Source: Biomphalaria glabrata | Lineage: Eukaryota > Mollusca > Gastropoda > Planorbidae | Direction of reading: 5' to 3' | Assembly (NCBI RefSeq): GCF_947242115.1 | Contig: NC_074716.1 | Location: 22,055,590-22,119,589 of the forward strand | Length of the DNA: 64,000 nt | In this document: positions 1-18,442 of the stretch, one piece after another | How positions within the stretch are numbered: the stretch's first letter is position 1 | How the letters are laid out: the number at the start of each line of letters is the position of its first letter | Notes under the pieces: generated by a model | Told to the model about the DNA's origin: nothing | Databases searched by the model: none | The model's input: only the letters and a program-made list of their open reading frames with translations | Program-made: the position numbers and the translations under genes

Positions 1-147
1 TAACAAGATCTACTATTGATCTAGATCGACATCTAGATTCTAGTAGTGTTCTAGTCTAGATATATTCTTGAATTTCTTCTAGTCTAGTTTATTTAGTCTA
101 GATCTATTTGAACATATCTAGTCTAGAATCGTAGTAGAAATAGTAAA

Positions 148-6955
<6,808 letters not shown>

Positions 6956-7027
6956 CATTTTAATTCACACACAAATAATTGTAGAGCACAGAAAAAAACT
7001 GCAATGTAATGGAGCACACAAACAGAT

Positions 7028-7033
7028 AATAAA
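7028..7033 (+). terminator. Likely NSUN4 polyadenylation signal AATAAA
   Basis: AATAAA lies 73 bases after the NSUN4 stop codon, before a TA run and the next repeat. Confidence 0.6.
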
Positions 7034-7083
7034 ATTCTATTGTGCAGATAAATTTATTATTAGTAATATATATATATATATAT

Positions 7084-7636
7084 ACTAGTCGACCCGCGGT
7101 GTAGCATGCTGCTATTTGAAGTATTCATGTAGGCAGCCTAGTGTCGAGCAGAGTGTATGACTGTAAGAACGACGGACAGGGCGTTGCCATAGTTATCCCA
7201 ATGTTCGCGAACAAAGCTTACAGCCATCTTGAGAAGCTCTAGAACAACAGTTTCATCGCTGACATTTTTCCAGAAATATGCGACTGAGAAAAAAATAGTT
7301 ACATGATGCAGGAATTTCGACTACATTGAAAGACCTGTTGACTCCAGGAAATATATGTGAAGCGGAGGCCATATTAGGAAACGAAGGGGCAAAATAAAAA
7401 CTACAGAAAAAACATGCAATTATTTTATTGACACCAAATGTTGACGTGTGTACAAAATACTTAAATGTAATCAAATATATAGAAAGCATACCCCCCCCCC
7501 TTTTTTTTTCTGAGCCTCGCTCTCTGTCAACGCAAAAGTTACGTGGGGTAACTAGGCCGACTCGAATAAAAGAGTTATCCCGCATGGTTGGACGATGAAG
7601 AGCATTATATATACATCGATAGATAGATAGATTTTG
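7084..7636. repeat. Interspersed repeat starting ACTAGTCGACC, unclassified
   Basis: Follows a TA run. Its opening bases (ACTAGTCGACC..GTAGCAT..GCTGCTATTT) match, in reverse, the 24623-24655 segment next to the hAT MITE, so the same repeat occurs twice in the window. It carries no recognisable coding domain; the open frame on minus here looks accidental. The end of this repeat is not defined. Confidence 0.5.
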
Positions 7637-8015
7637 CACTGCCGGCCTTAATCTCCGGAAATTATTTTAATCTTTTGAAAGCTCATAAAAATGTCCTGAA
7701 ATATATAGACAAATATTCAATATGGAAAACGCCAATCCTACGCGCAATAAAAAAAAAATTTGGGTAATTCTTGCTATTGAGCTTTAACTTTGTAGGAAAC
7801 AGAATTTTTATGATATAGGCCTACTGTATGACTTCGCTACACGCAAGGCTCGTTAAGCAATTCTGTACGTAGCAAAGAATGAATAAAATGCAAAGACAAA
7901 AAAAATTATTTTATAATACATACTCTTAATTTTTCACTTATCCGTATCCCTACCCAAACTGGGCCCTGCAAAATCCGTTTCGCATATGGCACCACAATGG
8001 TTAAGTCCGGCCCTG
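7637..8015 (-). mobile_element. Degraded hAT-type MITE, copy 2
   Basis: Reverse-oriented, shortened relative of the element at 23859-24614. Ends resemble its terminal inverted repeats (GCCGGCCTTA at left, TTAAGTCCGGCCCTG at right), and the interior shares AAGAATGAATAAAATGCA, GCAAGGCTCGT and GGAAACAGAAT. No target-site duplication could be recognised. Confidence 0.7.
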
Positions 8016-8099
8016 GATCGGGGCACTGTCCACTGTGCATAGTTTGCCCGGTTTCAGTCAAACTTTAACAGTGTAGAGGTCCTTCTAATAACTGCAGTG

Positions 8100-8316
8100 G
8101 GTAGGCACCTGAACAAATTTGTCCCAGCATATGGAACAAGGAATGTAGGCCTTTGTTTTTTTTTCTCTGCGTATTTTATTTTTATATTTGGAGATTATGG
8201 TTAAGTGTTTTATGTAGGCCTATTGAGTCTTCTCTCCTGAAGGCTTTCTATATTTAGTGATTTTATTAAAGGTGTTACTCTAATCAAATGTGAATATTCG
8301 TTTGTTATAAATCACA
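8100..8316 (-). mobile_element. LINE fragment (same jockey/CR1-like family as 45185-47325)
   Basis: The reverse complement matches the C-terminal ORF region around ATTCACATTTGATTAGAGTA and CTTCAGGA..GAAGACT of the other copies. Both ends are truncated, so it is older or more degraded than the copy at 30985-31453. Confidence 0.7.
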
Positions 8317-9034
8317 GTGGCGTCACTAAGGCCGCGGTGTCACCCGGTGCATTAGCTCAGGGTGTCACCCCCTCCCCCACCATCAACTTTATCCAAAGTT
8401 TTGCAAATAGAAACTATCGTTAGGCTAATTGTTTTTGTTGAACCATAGAACTATACTAATGGAACAGCAGCTTCGAGTTTTTTACAAAGCCAAAGAGAGT
8501 AGAAGTGCCGTCGCGCATCTTTTTTCGCGCATGGTGCAATGTGGAGAAATCCATGATGATGCCAAAGAAGAAATTAACTCCGTCAGTCACTAGGATCGAC
8601 CTGCATTGAGTGTAAAACTTTCGCACGCTCTATTTGACAAGATGTGTAAAAACTTCATCCATTTTCTGACTATCTGATATAATAGATAAAATTTTCCCGA
8701 GTAAGAGATCGTCACAAAAGTTATTTTTTTCGCTCATCATATAAAATGCCACTTTTTTTCCAAAAAAGTAGAATCTAAATTCCAAAAATAGAATCTTTCA
8801 GTGTTTCTGTGTTTGGTTTATTTACACTAAATCTGGATGAAGACCTGTCTACCGTTCCGCTAAATGCGTATTTGTTACGATATACTAAAATGCGTTAATC
8901 ATTTATTAGATCTATTAAAGCATGTCTATATAAAAGATATTATTATTTAAAAAATATATTATTATATAAAAGATATAGTTATGAATATTTACTAAAAAAA
9001 ATTAAACAAATGAATTTTTTACTTTTGCCAATTA
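8317..9034. other. Unassigned spacer, possible DNA-transposon remnant at its left edge
   Basis: Begins CAGTGGCGTCACTAAGG, a string like the terminal repeats of some hAT-type elements, but I see no matching right end. The rest is AT-rich, without frames or repeats I recognise. Confidence 0.25.
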
Positions 9035-9200
9035 ACGCTCTGGCTGGCAAAAAGGAGGACTCCTCATTACTATGAAAGGACGATAACTGCATGAGTTGGT
9101 TTGGAATTGTATTTTGTAAACTTTCAAAAAATATCCTTAAAGAGAGAGAACGAAAAAAGGGTTGTCCGAAGAAAAGCTGGCTGGACTACGGCGTGACTAC
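9035..9200 (+). mobile_element. Small LINE C-terminal fragment, copy A
   Basis: Contains CTGGCTGGCAAAAAGGAGGA, CTCCTCATTACTATGAAA and GAAAAGCTGGCTGGACTA, parallel to 11370-11530. The translated pieces (LAGKKEDSS.., KKSWLDY) resemble the C-terminal tail of endonuclease/reverse-transcriptase LINE proteins. Only a relic. Confidence 0.55.
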
Positions 9201-10461
9201 ACAAATAATGGACCAGCCCCTCTCTCTTGATATCTTGTTAAGAACATGTGAAGAACTTTCTTATATAACTGGTGGACTTGTTTTATGTTTATTCTGCTCT
9301 TTATCGAGCGCTAACACCGACCGCAACTCCGCAAATACATTTACATACAGATAACCACACTCTTCAATCTTGTTCAAAGAACCTTTCACATACCGGTATA
9401 TCAGATCGAAAGACAGCTGTATTATATTCTAGGCCTTTACTAAATATAATGATAACTATTAATTAGGTGCTAATGAAAACAAATTGCCATGACTAACGTG
9501 CTATAGAATAATGAATTTTTGATAAAGCGAGCATGGCCGGACATGATTAGCGTTTTTTAGTTTATTACAACAATAGCTTATCCGTATTAATTTTTTTTAA
9601 TTGGAAGCACTACATGCCAAGTGGCTTCCTGGCAGAAGTTGATTTGAAGGTGTAAATACTGGCTAAAATTTGGCTTCACAGAATTCAGAGTACACTATAT
9701 GCTAAGCCTAGGCTAGTCTACTACAGCTGTATTTCTGTCACCAGTGCCTGATAAGCCTAGGCTAGTCTACTACAGCTGTACCTCAGCCATCAGTGGAAGC
9801 ACTACTGGTTCAGTTGCTACTTAGATTTTAATTGATCTGATGGTGCAAAAAAAAAAAGGCTAGAATTAGGCTACTCAGAGTCCATAAGGCTACTCCTGGT
9901 ATTTCTATTTTCTTAAGATTTTATGTATGACCATAGATTTTTATTGTTATCCTCAGATATTACTTTGTTTATGTATTCAATCTGCAGCTCTTTTGGGTTA
10001 GGTAGTCTATAATTTTATGCTAAAGGGGAATCAATTTTTTTTTTTTAGGGCAAGCTTTAACTACTTAAAGTAAAAGCATCTGAGGGACAACCCTTCCTGC
10101 TTTACAGCTTGCCTGGCACAGAGTATATATAAATCATTGCAGCACAAAATTAAGGCTTCCCAAAGAAACAGTGGAGAAAAATATTTAGCTACATAAAATA
10201 CTGCACTCTGGTGATGAGGAGATTAATTATAGCCACTTGAGCACTATTGATAGACTGTAGTTTAGCTTACTATTGACTACATTGTATAAGAGTCCATGTG
10301 CTTCTCTAACAAAAATGTTTTGCATCTTGTGCACATTAAAATTAGCGCTTGATAAAGAGTTGTTTGTATTGGGTTTTAAAAATGCAAGAGTACTCACTAA
10401 AACCAATTAAAAAAACAAAACATAAAATACCGGTAAGCAATACATTAAGAAAATATTTTTT
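9201..10461. other. Non-coding spacer downstream of PDCD11
   Basis: AT-rich, with one local direct duplication of about 60 bp at 9700-9790 (TAAGCCTAGGCTAGTCTACT twice). No gene or named element seen. Confidence 0.5.
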
Positions 10462-10467
10462 TTTATT
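10462..10467 (-). terminator. Possible PDCD11 polyadenylation signal
   Basis: AATAAA on the minus strand, 11 bases after the stop. Unusually close, so another signal further on may be used. Confidence 0.35.
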
Positions 10468-10477
10468 CAATAACAAA

Positions 10478-13400
10478 CTAATTCAATACACTAGATGCCA
10501 ATTCTTTGACTTTTTCCACCTGTTCCTCTGTGCCATGGGTTTCTTCAAATCTCTTAAATTTTTGTAGCAGAAAAGAGAGTTTCTTAGCATTAAACTTCTG
10601 TTTAACAGCTCTCTCTAACAAATGGCAGTAGACAAACACAAATAGATTTGTTAAAACTGCAATGAAATTTATAAGACTTTAAATCACATCAGGTTAAAAA
10701 CTTAATGATTAATTCAGACCATATTTATAAAAGTATAGTCAATTAAAAGAATTAGTTTTTCTTTTAATAATGATAACAATAGTGGGAGAATATCTATTTC
10801 CCCTAAAGGAGACAGTGAGATGCTGAAAGATTTGATAAGGAAATAATACTTTTAGAGCTCATACAAATTTTTTGTTCTATTACAAAAAAAAAAATACAAA
10901 AAAAATGAAATTGTAATTCTGTGAGAATTTTGACTGTCACATTCTTATCTTCTTGTCATTTTACTTAAATAATACTAATAATTTAATGTATGGAGCTCTC
11001 TTAACAAACCTAATGTATGCTCAAGGTAACATTACAAACATAAACATGAGAGCTAAAAAGACTATAATCTAATACATTTTTGAACAGATAGGTCTAAATG
11101 TTCTTCTTGAATGTAGTGTAGCATGTTGTCTGAGATCAATGGGGAGTCATGTCAAATTCAGTGTACTGAAAAAGCCCACAAACTTTTGAGAGAGAAACAT
11201 GGCATAACTAGAAGTATTGAGTCCATGGAGTGCAGAGTTCTCTGAGGGACATATGGAGTGATCAGTTCTCTAAGGGCATTTCTTTATTGTAGATACACTG
11301 ATGACAAAGTGTGGCCACCTTGTATCATACTTTCAGAAGAAGACAAATGAGTTTGTACTGTTAGACGTAAACAATCTGGCTGGCAAAAATGAGGAACTCC
11401 TCAATACTGTGAAAAGGCAAAAGCTGAGCTGGTTATATTGTAAGACAAGACTGTCTAGAGTCGTCCTTCAAAGAAAGGGTCATCGGAAGAAAAGGTGGCT
11501 GGACAATGTAAAAGCCTATTACATGGAGTCTTTCCAGAAAACATGCACAATTAATTTCTTCCTTTATGTCAAGCTAATTTCTACACAAGTCAATACACAA
11601 AATGCACATGAACATCCATTTATTTGAACTCTTTACTGAATACAAAGAAAGCTTGGGAGTACAAACCCTAAATTAATTTTCAAATTATAACTGACAAATG
11701 TTTTCAATGTGTGGCCTAGAAGGAAAATCATTAGAGCTGTTTTCCAAATCTATGTCCAGATTTTGCCCATGAATAGTTTGCAAACTAACAAGAGGAATTG
11801 TATAAATCTATATATATATATAATACATCTATCCATATACTACAAGCTTTTTGAAGTCCTTTTTTTCACCACTTCATCAGAAATCCCTTGGAGATTGTGT
11901 TTTGGCATGTGCCACACATCATTCAAATTCACCAAGAACATAGTTAACAGCACTAAAATGTCAACTCACCGAGCACCAGCTATATCTCCACTCTTGACCA
12001 TCATATCTACATACACTGACCATAGGTCAGTTCGACCTAAGTAGCTGGCTATTAAATTTTCAAAGATTGTGCAGCCTCTTTCAATATCACCATGAGAAAA
12101 TTCAAGAGTTGCAAATTTGATGATCACTTCGACATCTGTGGGGAAAATATGTTTAGTAACAGACTAAGAGGGTTTAGTGCAAAAAAAGTTGAATTTAAAC
12201 TAACTTACAAAAATTTTTTTTTCAATTTAATACAAAACAAACTCATTCACAACAACAAGGGAAATTTATCTCCAGTAGATAGTTTTCTAAGAATTAAAGT
12301 CTGAACAAAAATAAAAGAATCATTATAAAAACCTCAAATGATTTTAAAAGATTCAAATATTTTTTTCCATCACATTTATTTTCTATCACATTTTAGCGCT
12401 ACCAGACCAGTGTACTGCTTTTTCTGTACTTGCCTATTTCATGAAAATAAAAAAAAATTTTAAACCACATGTTTAGCTTTGCAAAAGGCTGTCCCCATGT
12501 GTTTACATTGAACTAGTGTGGTCTTACACCCCTAATTTCTGAAATATTGGAATAAACATAAAACAGGCAGGTAGATCCAGGCTTGTAATCCATATTTTAG
12601 CTATTTAAAATTTTATTATAAAGAGTACTTTTTTAATTCAATTGAAAGAGACAGCGAAAGATCAATCAATAAGAAAAAATTTTCATTTTTGATAGATCTA
12701 GAGCTAAAAACATAGTAATAAAAGTTGGGCATGGCCCTCGGGAGCTCTGCCATAGGGCATGATAGGGGACAGTTTTTTCAGGGGCTAAAGGCTGGTAGCG
12801 GTTAGAATAACTAAAACTATGCAAGTTATCAAAATAATATGGAAAAGTGAAACTTACGATCACGTTTATCTAAATCAAGAAGTGCATGATGCAACACACT
12901 TCTTGCAATGTCCACTTGTCCAGACTTAAAAAGAAAGTGAGCATAAGATTTCCATACTAACTTTTCATGTTTTAAGTCATGACATAAAAATGTAAACAAC
13001 TCCTCAACTTCCTGTAAAATTCAAATAGACATTTTATTTCTATGAACAACCCTTAGATCAAAAGTTGCAAAATTCAAACAAAAACAATTCAATTTCAATA
13101 AAATTAAGTAATACAATTCAAACTTGATTACAATATGTAGAATGTGTCAATCAACTGTTTGTCATTAAATAATCTTTTCTATTTGTATTTTGGGTTTTTG
13201 GCACAATTTAGGCCATGTCGTGTCCGTAATCCCTCAAGGATTATTCTCCCTTCATATCACGAGCTAAATTTTATACAGTGAAGTCAAAAAACAAGGTCTA
13301 TTCACAGTTAAGATAGTAAAAATGTATTAATTTAATAAAAATCTGTTGTAATTATTACGGTATATGTTCACAATTTCTTTGCCCTATCACAAATCAAACC

Positions 13401-16400
13401 TTTGCAGACAACCCCACCTCCCAGACAAAGGCCAGAACCTTCCTAGGGTCCACATTATCGAACAGTGTTTTTAAGTTGTGTGCTCTAAAATATTTCTCCC
13501 TAATATCCCAGTATCTTGGGCAATCAATGAGGATATGTTCCATGGTGAGACAAGAGTCACAGTACTCACAAAGTGGGGGTTCCTCTCTCTTTAGCACAAA
13601 GGAGTGCGTGATGTAGGTGTGGCCAATCCTAAATCTTGACATGGTCGTGCTTCCATGCCTTGTCAGACCCTTAGATGTTGGTCGCCACCTAACATCCGCC
13701 ACAATCTGTCTGAGTTTGTTGTGGGTCTCAGCCTCCCACCGATCCTGCCACTCTTGATAGGTGGCAGAGGCAATACTCAGAGCAGGGAATTTGGGTTCCT
13801 GACACCGCTTCATTAGGGCTCTCTCTGCCATTTCGTATCCCTCTACGCTCACATAGGAGGGGATCCAGATGAAGGTGACATCCCTATGGTCAGCTGGTCT
13901 AAAATCCTTAGGCTTTTATATACCGATAGAATGTCAGTCTTCATCTGCCCCAAAGCTTGCAATGTAGATTTGGAGTCGGAGCAGATGATACATTTTCTTC
14001 AGTGTGATGTTTTTAAGGCCACGAGTGCAAGTGAGATTGCATGTAATTTGGCCGTAAAGATGGAGCATTTATCTGGGAGTCTACGGGAGATTGTTTTGTT
14101 CTGAAAAGAGCAGGCACACATGACCATTCCATCCATTTTGGATCCGTCAGTGTAAATGGTGCCACAATCTCCGTAGCTCTCCTGAAGTTCCTTAAAGTGG
14201 ATTTGTAGTGTGCTTGGGTCTGTATTTTCATTTTTAAAATTAAGATTTCTATTTATGAAATTTGGTCAATGGGTGGGGTTAAATTTTGGATAGATTCTCT
14301 CATTCGAAGGCCCAATTGCTTTATGATGTTAGGCCTTCGATTGTATAGTTCTACATCTGTAGAGTTAAATATGGAGTTGATAGCAGAGTTGGATTTTAGC
14401 TTGACTGTATACTGCATTGCAAGCTTTTTTATTCTTATGTCCAAGGGGAGTTCTCCAGCCTCCATATGGAGACTTGGGATTGGTTTGTACAAAATACGCC
14501 AAGACAGAGACGCAGGCAGTACTTTGTATGATCTCCAGTATTTTTAGGTATGATGTCCTAGCTGCTCATATATTATGGATCCATAGTCTAATTTGGATCG
14601 GATCAGACTCGGATATAGCAGCAGCAAGGTATCTCTGTCAGCTCCCCAGTCCGTAGCGCTAAATACTCTGAGTATGTTTGATGACTTTTGGCATTTCTTC
14701 TTAAGTTCATTAAAATGGGGATCTTCTTTTTGTGTAATAAAGATTCAGAGTCTGGGTGGATTCCCTTTAAATTACAAAAATGCATGCTAACAGTTATAAT
14801 AGAGTCCAAAATTTTAAAACCATTATCGTTTGCCCAACTTTGAATTTTATTTAAACATAATTGTAATTTTCTTTTCAAAGTATTCATGTTTTTACCATGT
14901 GTAAAAATGAAAAAATCATCAATATACAGAGAGCACTCTGTGCCAGGAGACATAGCCTTTATAATGCTGTTTATCTTAATATTTAACAGAGTTACTGAGA
15001 GAATGCTGTCCTGGGGTACACCCATTTCCTGGTCATAAGTGTCAGAAGCGGAGTTGCCCACTGGAACCTGAAATTTCCGATCCTTTAGGAATTCCCTCAC
15101 AAAGCAGGGAAGGTGTCCCTTCAGCCCCAGGTCATGTAGAATGCCATGTTTCCAGGTTGTATCATTGGCCTTTTCTATATCGAAATAATCTTTTGTTGTA
15201 TAAGTATGTATTATTTTAACAATTCAACATGTTACCAAAAAAAATGGCACTATCAAATATTTTCATAAAAATATTTTGCATTCAACTCACAGAAACAATG
15301 GCACTATCAAATATTTTCATAAAAATATTTTGCATTCAACTCACAGAAACAATGGCACTATCAAATATTTTCATAAAAATATTTTGCATTCAACTCACAA
15401 ACGTTTTCCCATTTGCAACATAGATGTTGCACATCTTCAAATTTATATCCAAAGGATTATTGCATGACACTGCTCGATGTAATAATTTCTTCACATCTGT
15501 TGGGTCACCATATATTGTCTCCATGTTCAAATAAGCCATCCAAACATTTATTTTTTCTTGTTCTTCTCTAAACAAAAATTTTGGAATTAAAAAATACATC
15601 TAGTATTACATTTGTATAAAAATTTTATCATGATGCTTCTTATTTCATAAATTTGTTATGAAAGTTTCTAAAAGAACTAAAAAAAATTTTGAATGTATGT
15701 TTCTATTTATGTATAATCAAATTAAAACAAGTTAAATTAAAACAAGTTAATCAATAAAAAATTTTCAAGAATTGAATTATAAAAAAAAAAGAGTGATTAA
15801 GATGTAATAGTTTTGGTTCCAATGACCAACCTAAATGAAATAGTGTTGATAGCTCTCTCTGCTACAAGTCTTGCCTTCTCTAGCTCTCCCAACTCAACGT
15901 GGTAAGTCATATAAGCAATCCAAACTACAGAACTATTAGGGGACTGAAGAACTAGCTTTTCAAAGTCTGAAGAACTTTGGACATGAGTAATGTCTTTGAG
16001 TTGATCTAATTCATGCTGAGAACAAAATATTCAGATAATGACAAGTAGCAAAAATATGTTTTTGTTTTTTACTTAATGTTAGCTTACTTAACTAAAAAAT
16101 ATCTTTTTTATTTTATTTTGCTGTTTTTTTTCCTCCCATGAAGATGTACAAGTTAAAATGCATAACAAAGACCAATGAAAATGAAGAGTTTTGTGTCAGG
16201 ACACAAAGGCAGTTGCTTAGATTATGGATGTATGATACTTACATTTCAAAGACTAAAATGACATAGGTAAAAAAAAAAGATGTTTCTGAGAGACTAAGTC
16301 AATATTATTGTAGTTGTCACTATTTCTAGCACTGTGCCCTACAACTTACTTCTTGTAGTTTGAGCTCCTCTGCATGCTTTCTGTTTTTCATTTCAAGAGA

Positions 16401-18442
16401 TTCACTTTTTGTCTGGATTCAAGAAATAAAAGGTTCAACCAAAAAAAGATTGTTAAATATTAAAGAAAAAAATTGTTTTCAAGCAAAAACAAAATGAATG
16501 GAAACAAAGAATACACATATCAAACTGGCACTAAGAGAAGTATGGGACTCGAAGCCAGGTAAGAGTAGAGCACTTTCAAACAGTCACTGAGAAGCCAGGT
16601 AAGAGTAGAGCACTTTCAAACAGTCACTGAGAAGCCTGGTAAGAGTAGAGCACTTTCAAACAGTCACTGAGAAGCCAGGTAAGAGTAGAGCACTTTCAAA
16701 CAGTCACTGAGAAGCCAGGTAAGAGTAGAGCACTTTCAAACAGTCACTGAGAAGCCAGGTAAGAGTAGAGCACTTTCAAACAGTCACTGAGAAGACAGGT
16801 AAGAGTAGAGCACCTTCAAACAGTCACTAAGAAGCCAGGTAAAATAAGAGCACTTTCAAACAATCACTGACAAGCCAGGTAAAATTAGAGCACTTTCAAA
16901 CAGTCACTGAGAAGCCAGGTAAAATTAGAGCACTTTCAAACAGTCACTGAGAAGCCAGGTAAAATTAGAGCACTTTCAAACAGTCACTAAGAAGCCAGGT
17001 AAAATAAGAGCACTTTCAAACAGTCACTGAGAAGCCAGGTAAAATTAGAGCACTTTCAAACAGTCACTAAGAAGCCAGGTAAAATAAGAGCACTTTCAAA
17101 CAGTCACTGAGAAGCCAGGTAAAATTAGAGCACTTTCAAACAGTCACTGAGAAGCCAGGTAAAATAAGAGCACTTTCAAACAGTCACTGAGAAGCCAGGT
17201 AAAATTAGAGCACTTTCAAACAGTCACTAAGAAGCCAGGTAAAATAAGAGCACTTTCAAACAGTCACTGAGAAGCCAGGTAAAATTAGAGCACTTTCAAA
17301 CAGTCACTAAGAAGCCAGGTAAAATTAGAGCACTTTCAAACAGTCACTGAGAAGCCAGGTAAAATTAGAGCACTTTCAAACAGTCACTAAGAAGCCAGGT
17401 AAAATAAGAGCACTTTCAAACAGTCACTGAGAAGCCAGGTAAAATTAGAGCACTTTCAAACAGTCACTAAGAAGCCAGGTAAGAGTAGAGCACTTTGAAA
17501 CAGTTGCTGAGAAATGAAAAAAAAGAATGAGAGCAGAGATGTCCAAAGTTTGAGCTCAGATGCTATTTATTATGTTTTTTGTGTCATGCTTTTATTTAGA
17601 TACCAAAACTGAAATGCTGTGTAGTTGGATTGTCCCCCCCCCCCCACTGGTTATTTCCTGTTAAAGTAAATTGTTTATGTCTTAGCAAGAGCTGAGGTGC
17701 ATAGATATAAAATGTTTTGATATCTGGTCCTTTAATGTCAATATTGGTAAACAGACTGAAATCAAGAAGCTATAAATGTCTTTTATTTTATATAATTTTT
17801 TAAAAACTCCGCCAAGTTATGTTTTTTTGCTTCTCCTTGTTTACAAATGCCATGGTATTTGGAATTTTTTAAAGGATTTATTTATCAAGCATTCAGATTC
17901 TCTGATTTAATTTACATCAGTAAGTGAAGTACAAATAACTTAATTACTGTTTCCATTTCATCATCACTCTCCTGTCTGTGAGGATATTTTTGATGGGGTA
18001 TTACTTCCCCTTTCCATGAAAAGACTTCAATTGTCAATCGGGGTACATTACCTTGCAATGACTGTAAAAGAATACAAATGATGTTCACTAAGGTTTTACA
18101 TGCCTAACTGCTTAAGTACTAACAGATGTGAGTCACTTTGTTTTTAGAGATTAAAATAGTTCAAAATAATCATTCTTTTAAATTCAATTAAACATAATTA
18201 ATTAGACTAATGTGACATTACTTAGGAGAATACTGACTATTCAAGAATAGTGAATATGCACTAAGTAATTTATGCAACCTCAGAACTTAAGGGTATAAAT
18301 ACAACTCACCTTTAAGCATTCATTGTCTGAAACATTCTCATTGTTTTCAATGGTGTGAATGTTTTCACTTTTTTTTAAAACCTTTTTTGGTTTCTTGACT
18401 TCTGTAGTTGTTCTTTTTCTCACTTTTCTTGGTGGCATGACA
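10478..18442 (-). CDS. PDCD11: PDCD11 exons 24-31: basic linker and HAT-repeat C-terminus
   Basis: Exons 18310-18442, 17948-18061, 16350-16412, 15831-16015, 15399-15567, 12858-13011, 11970-12135 and 10478 to 10610 or 10625. Exon 24 is Lys-rich (RKVRKRTTTEVKKPKKVLKK). Exon 25 carries VPRLTIEVFSWKG (human APRLQLSSGFAWN). From exon 27 on, HAT repeats match closely: VLQSPNSSVVWIAYMTYH, AERAINTISFREEQEKINVW and DLWSVYVDMMVKSGD. The last exon reads KRFEETHGTEEQVEKVK (human DYEKQHGTEKDVQAVK) and stops at TAG 10480-10478. Its acceptor is puzzling: see findings. Confidence 0.92.

Noticed and set aside
7253-7639. 128-codon frame on minus
   Set aside because: Lies across unrelated repeat sequence and simple runs; no domain.
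13886-14790. Several plus-strand frames
   Set aside because: Reverse-strand shadows of the RNase H LINE.
16551-17510. Regular 40-bp repeats that could suggest a CRISPR array
   Set aside because: No spacers; units are contiguous, in an animal intron. It is a minisatellite.
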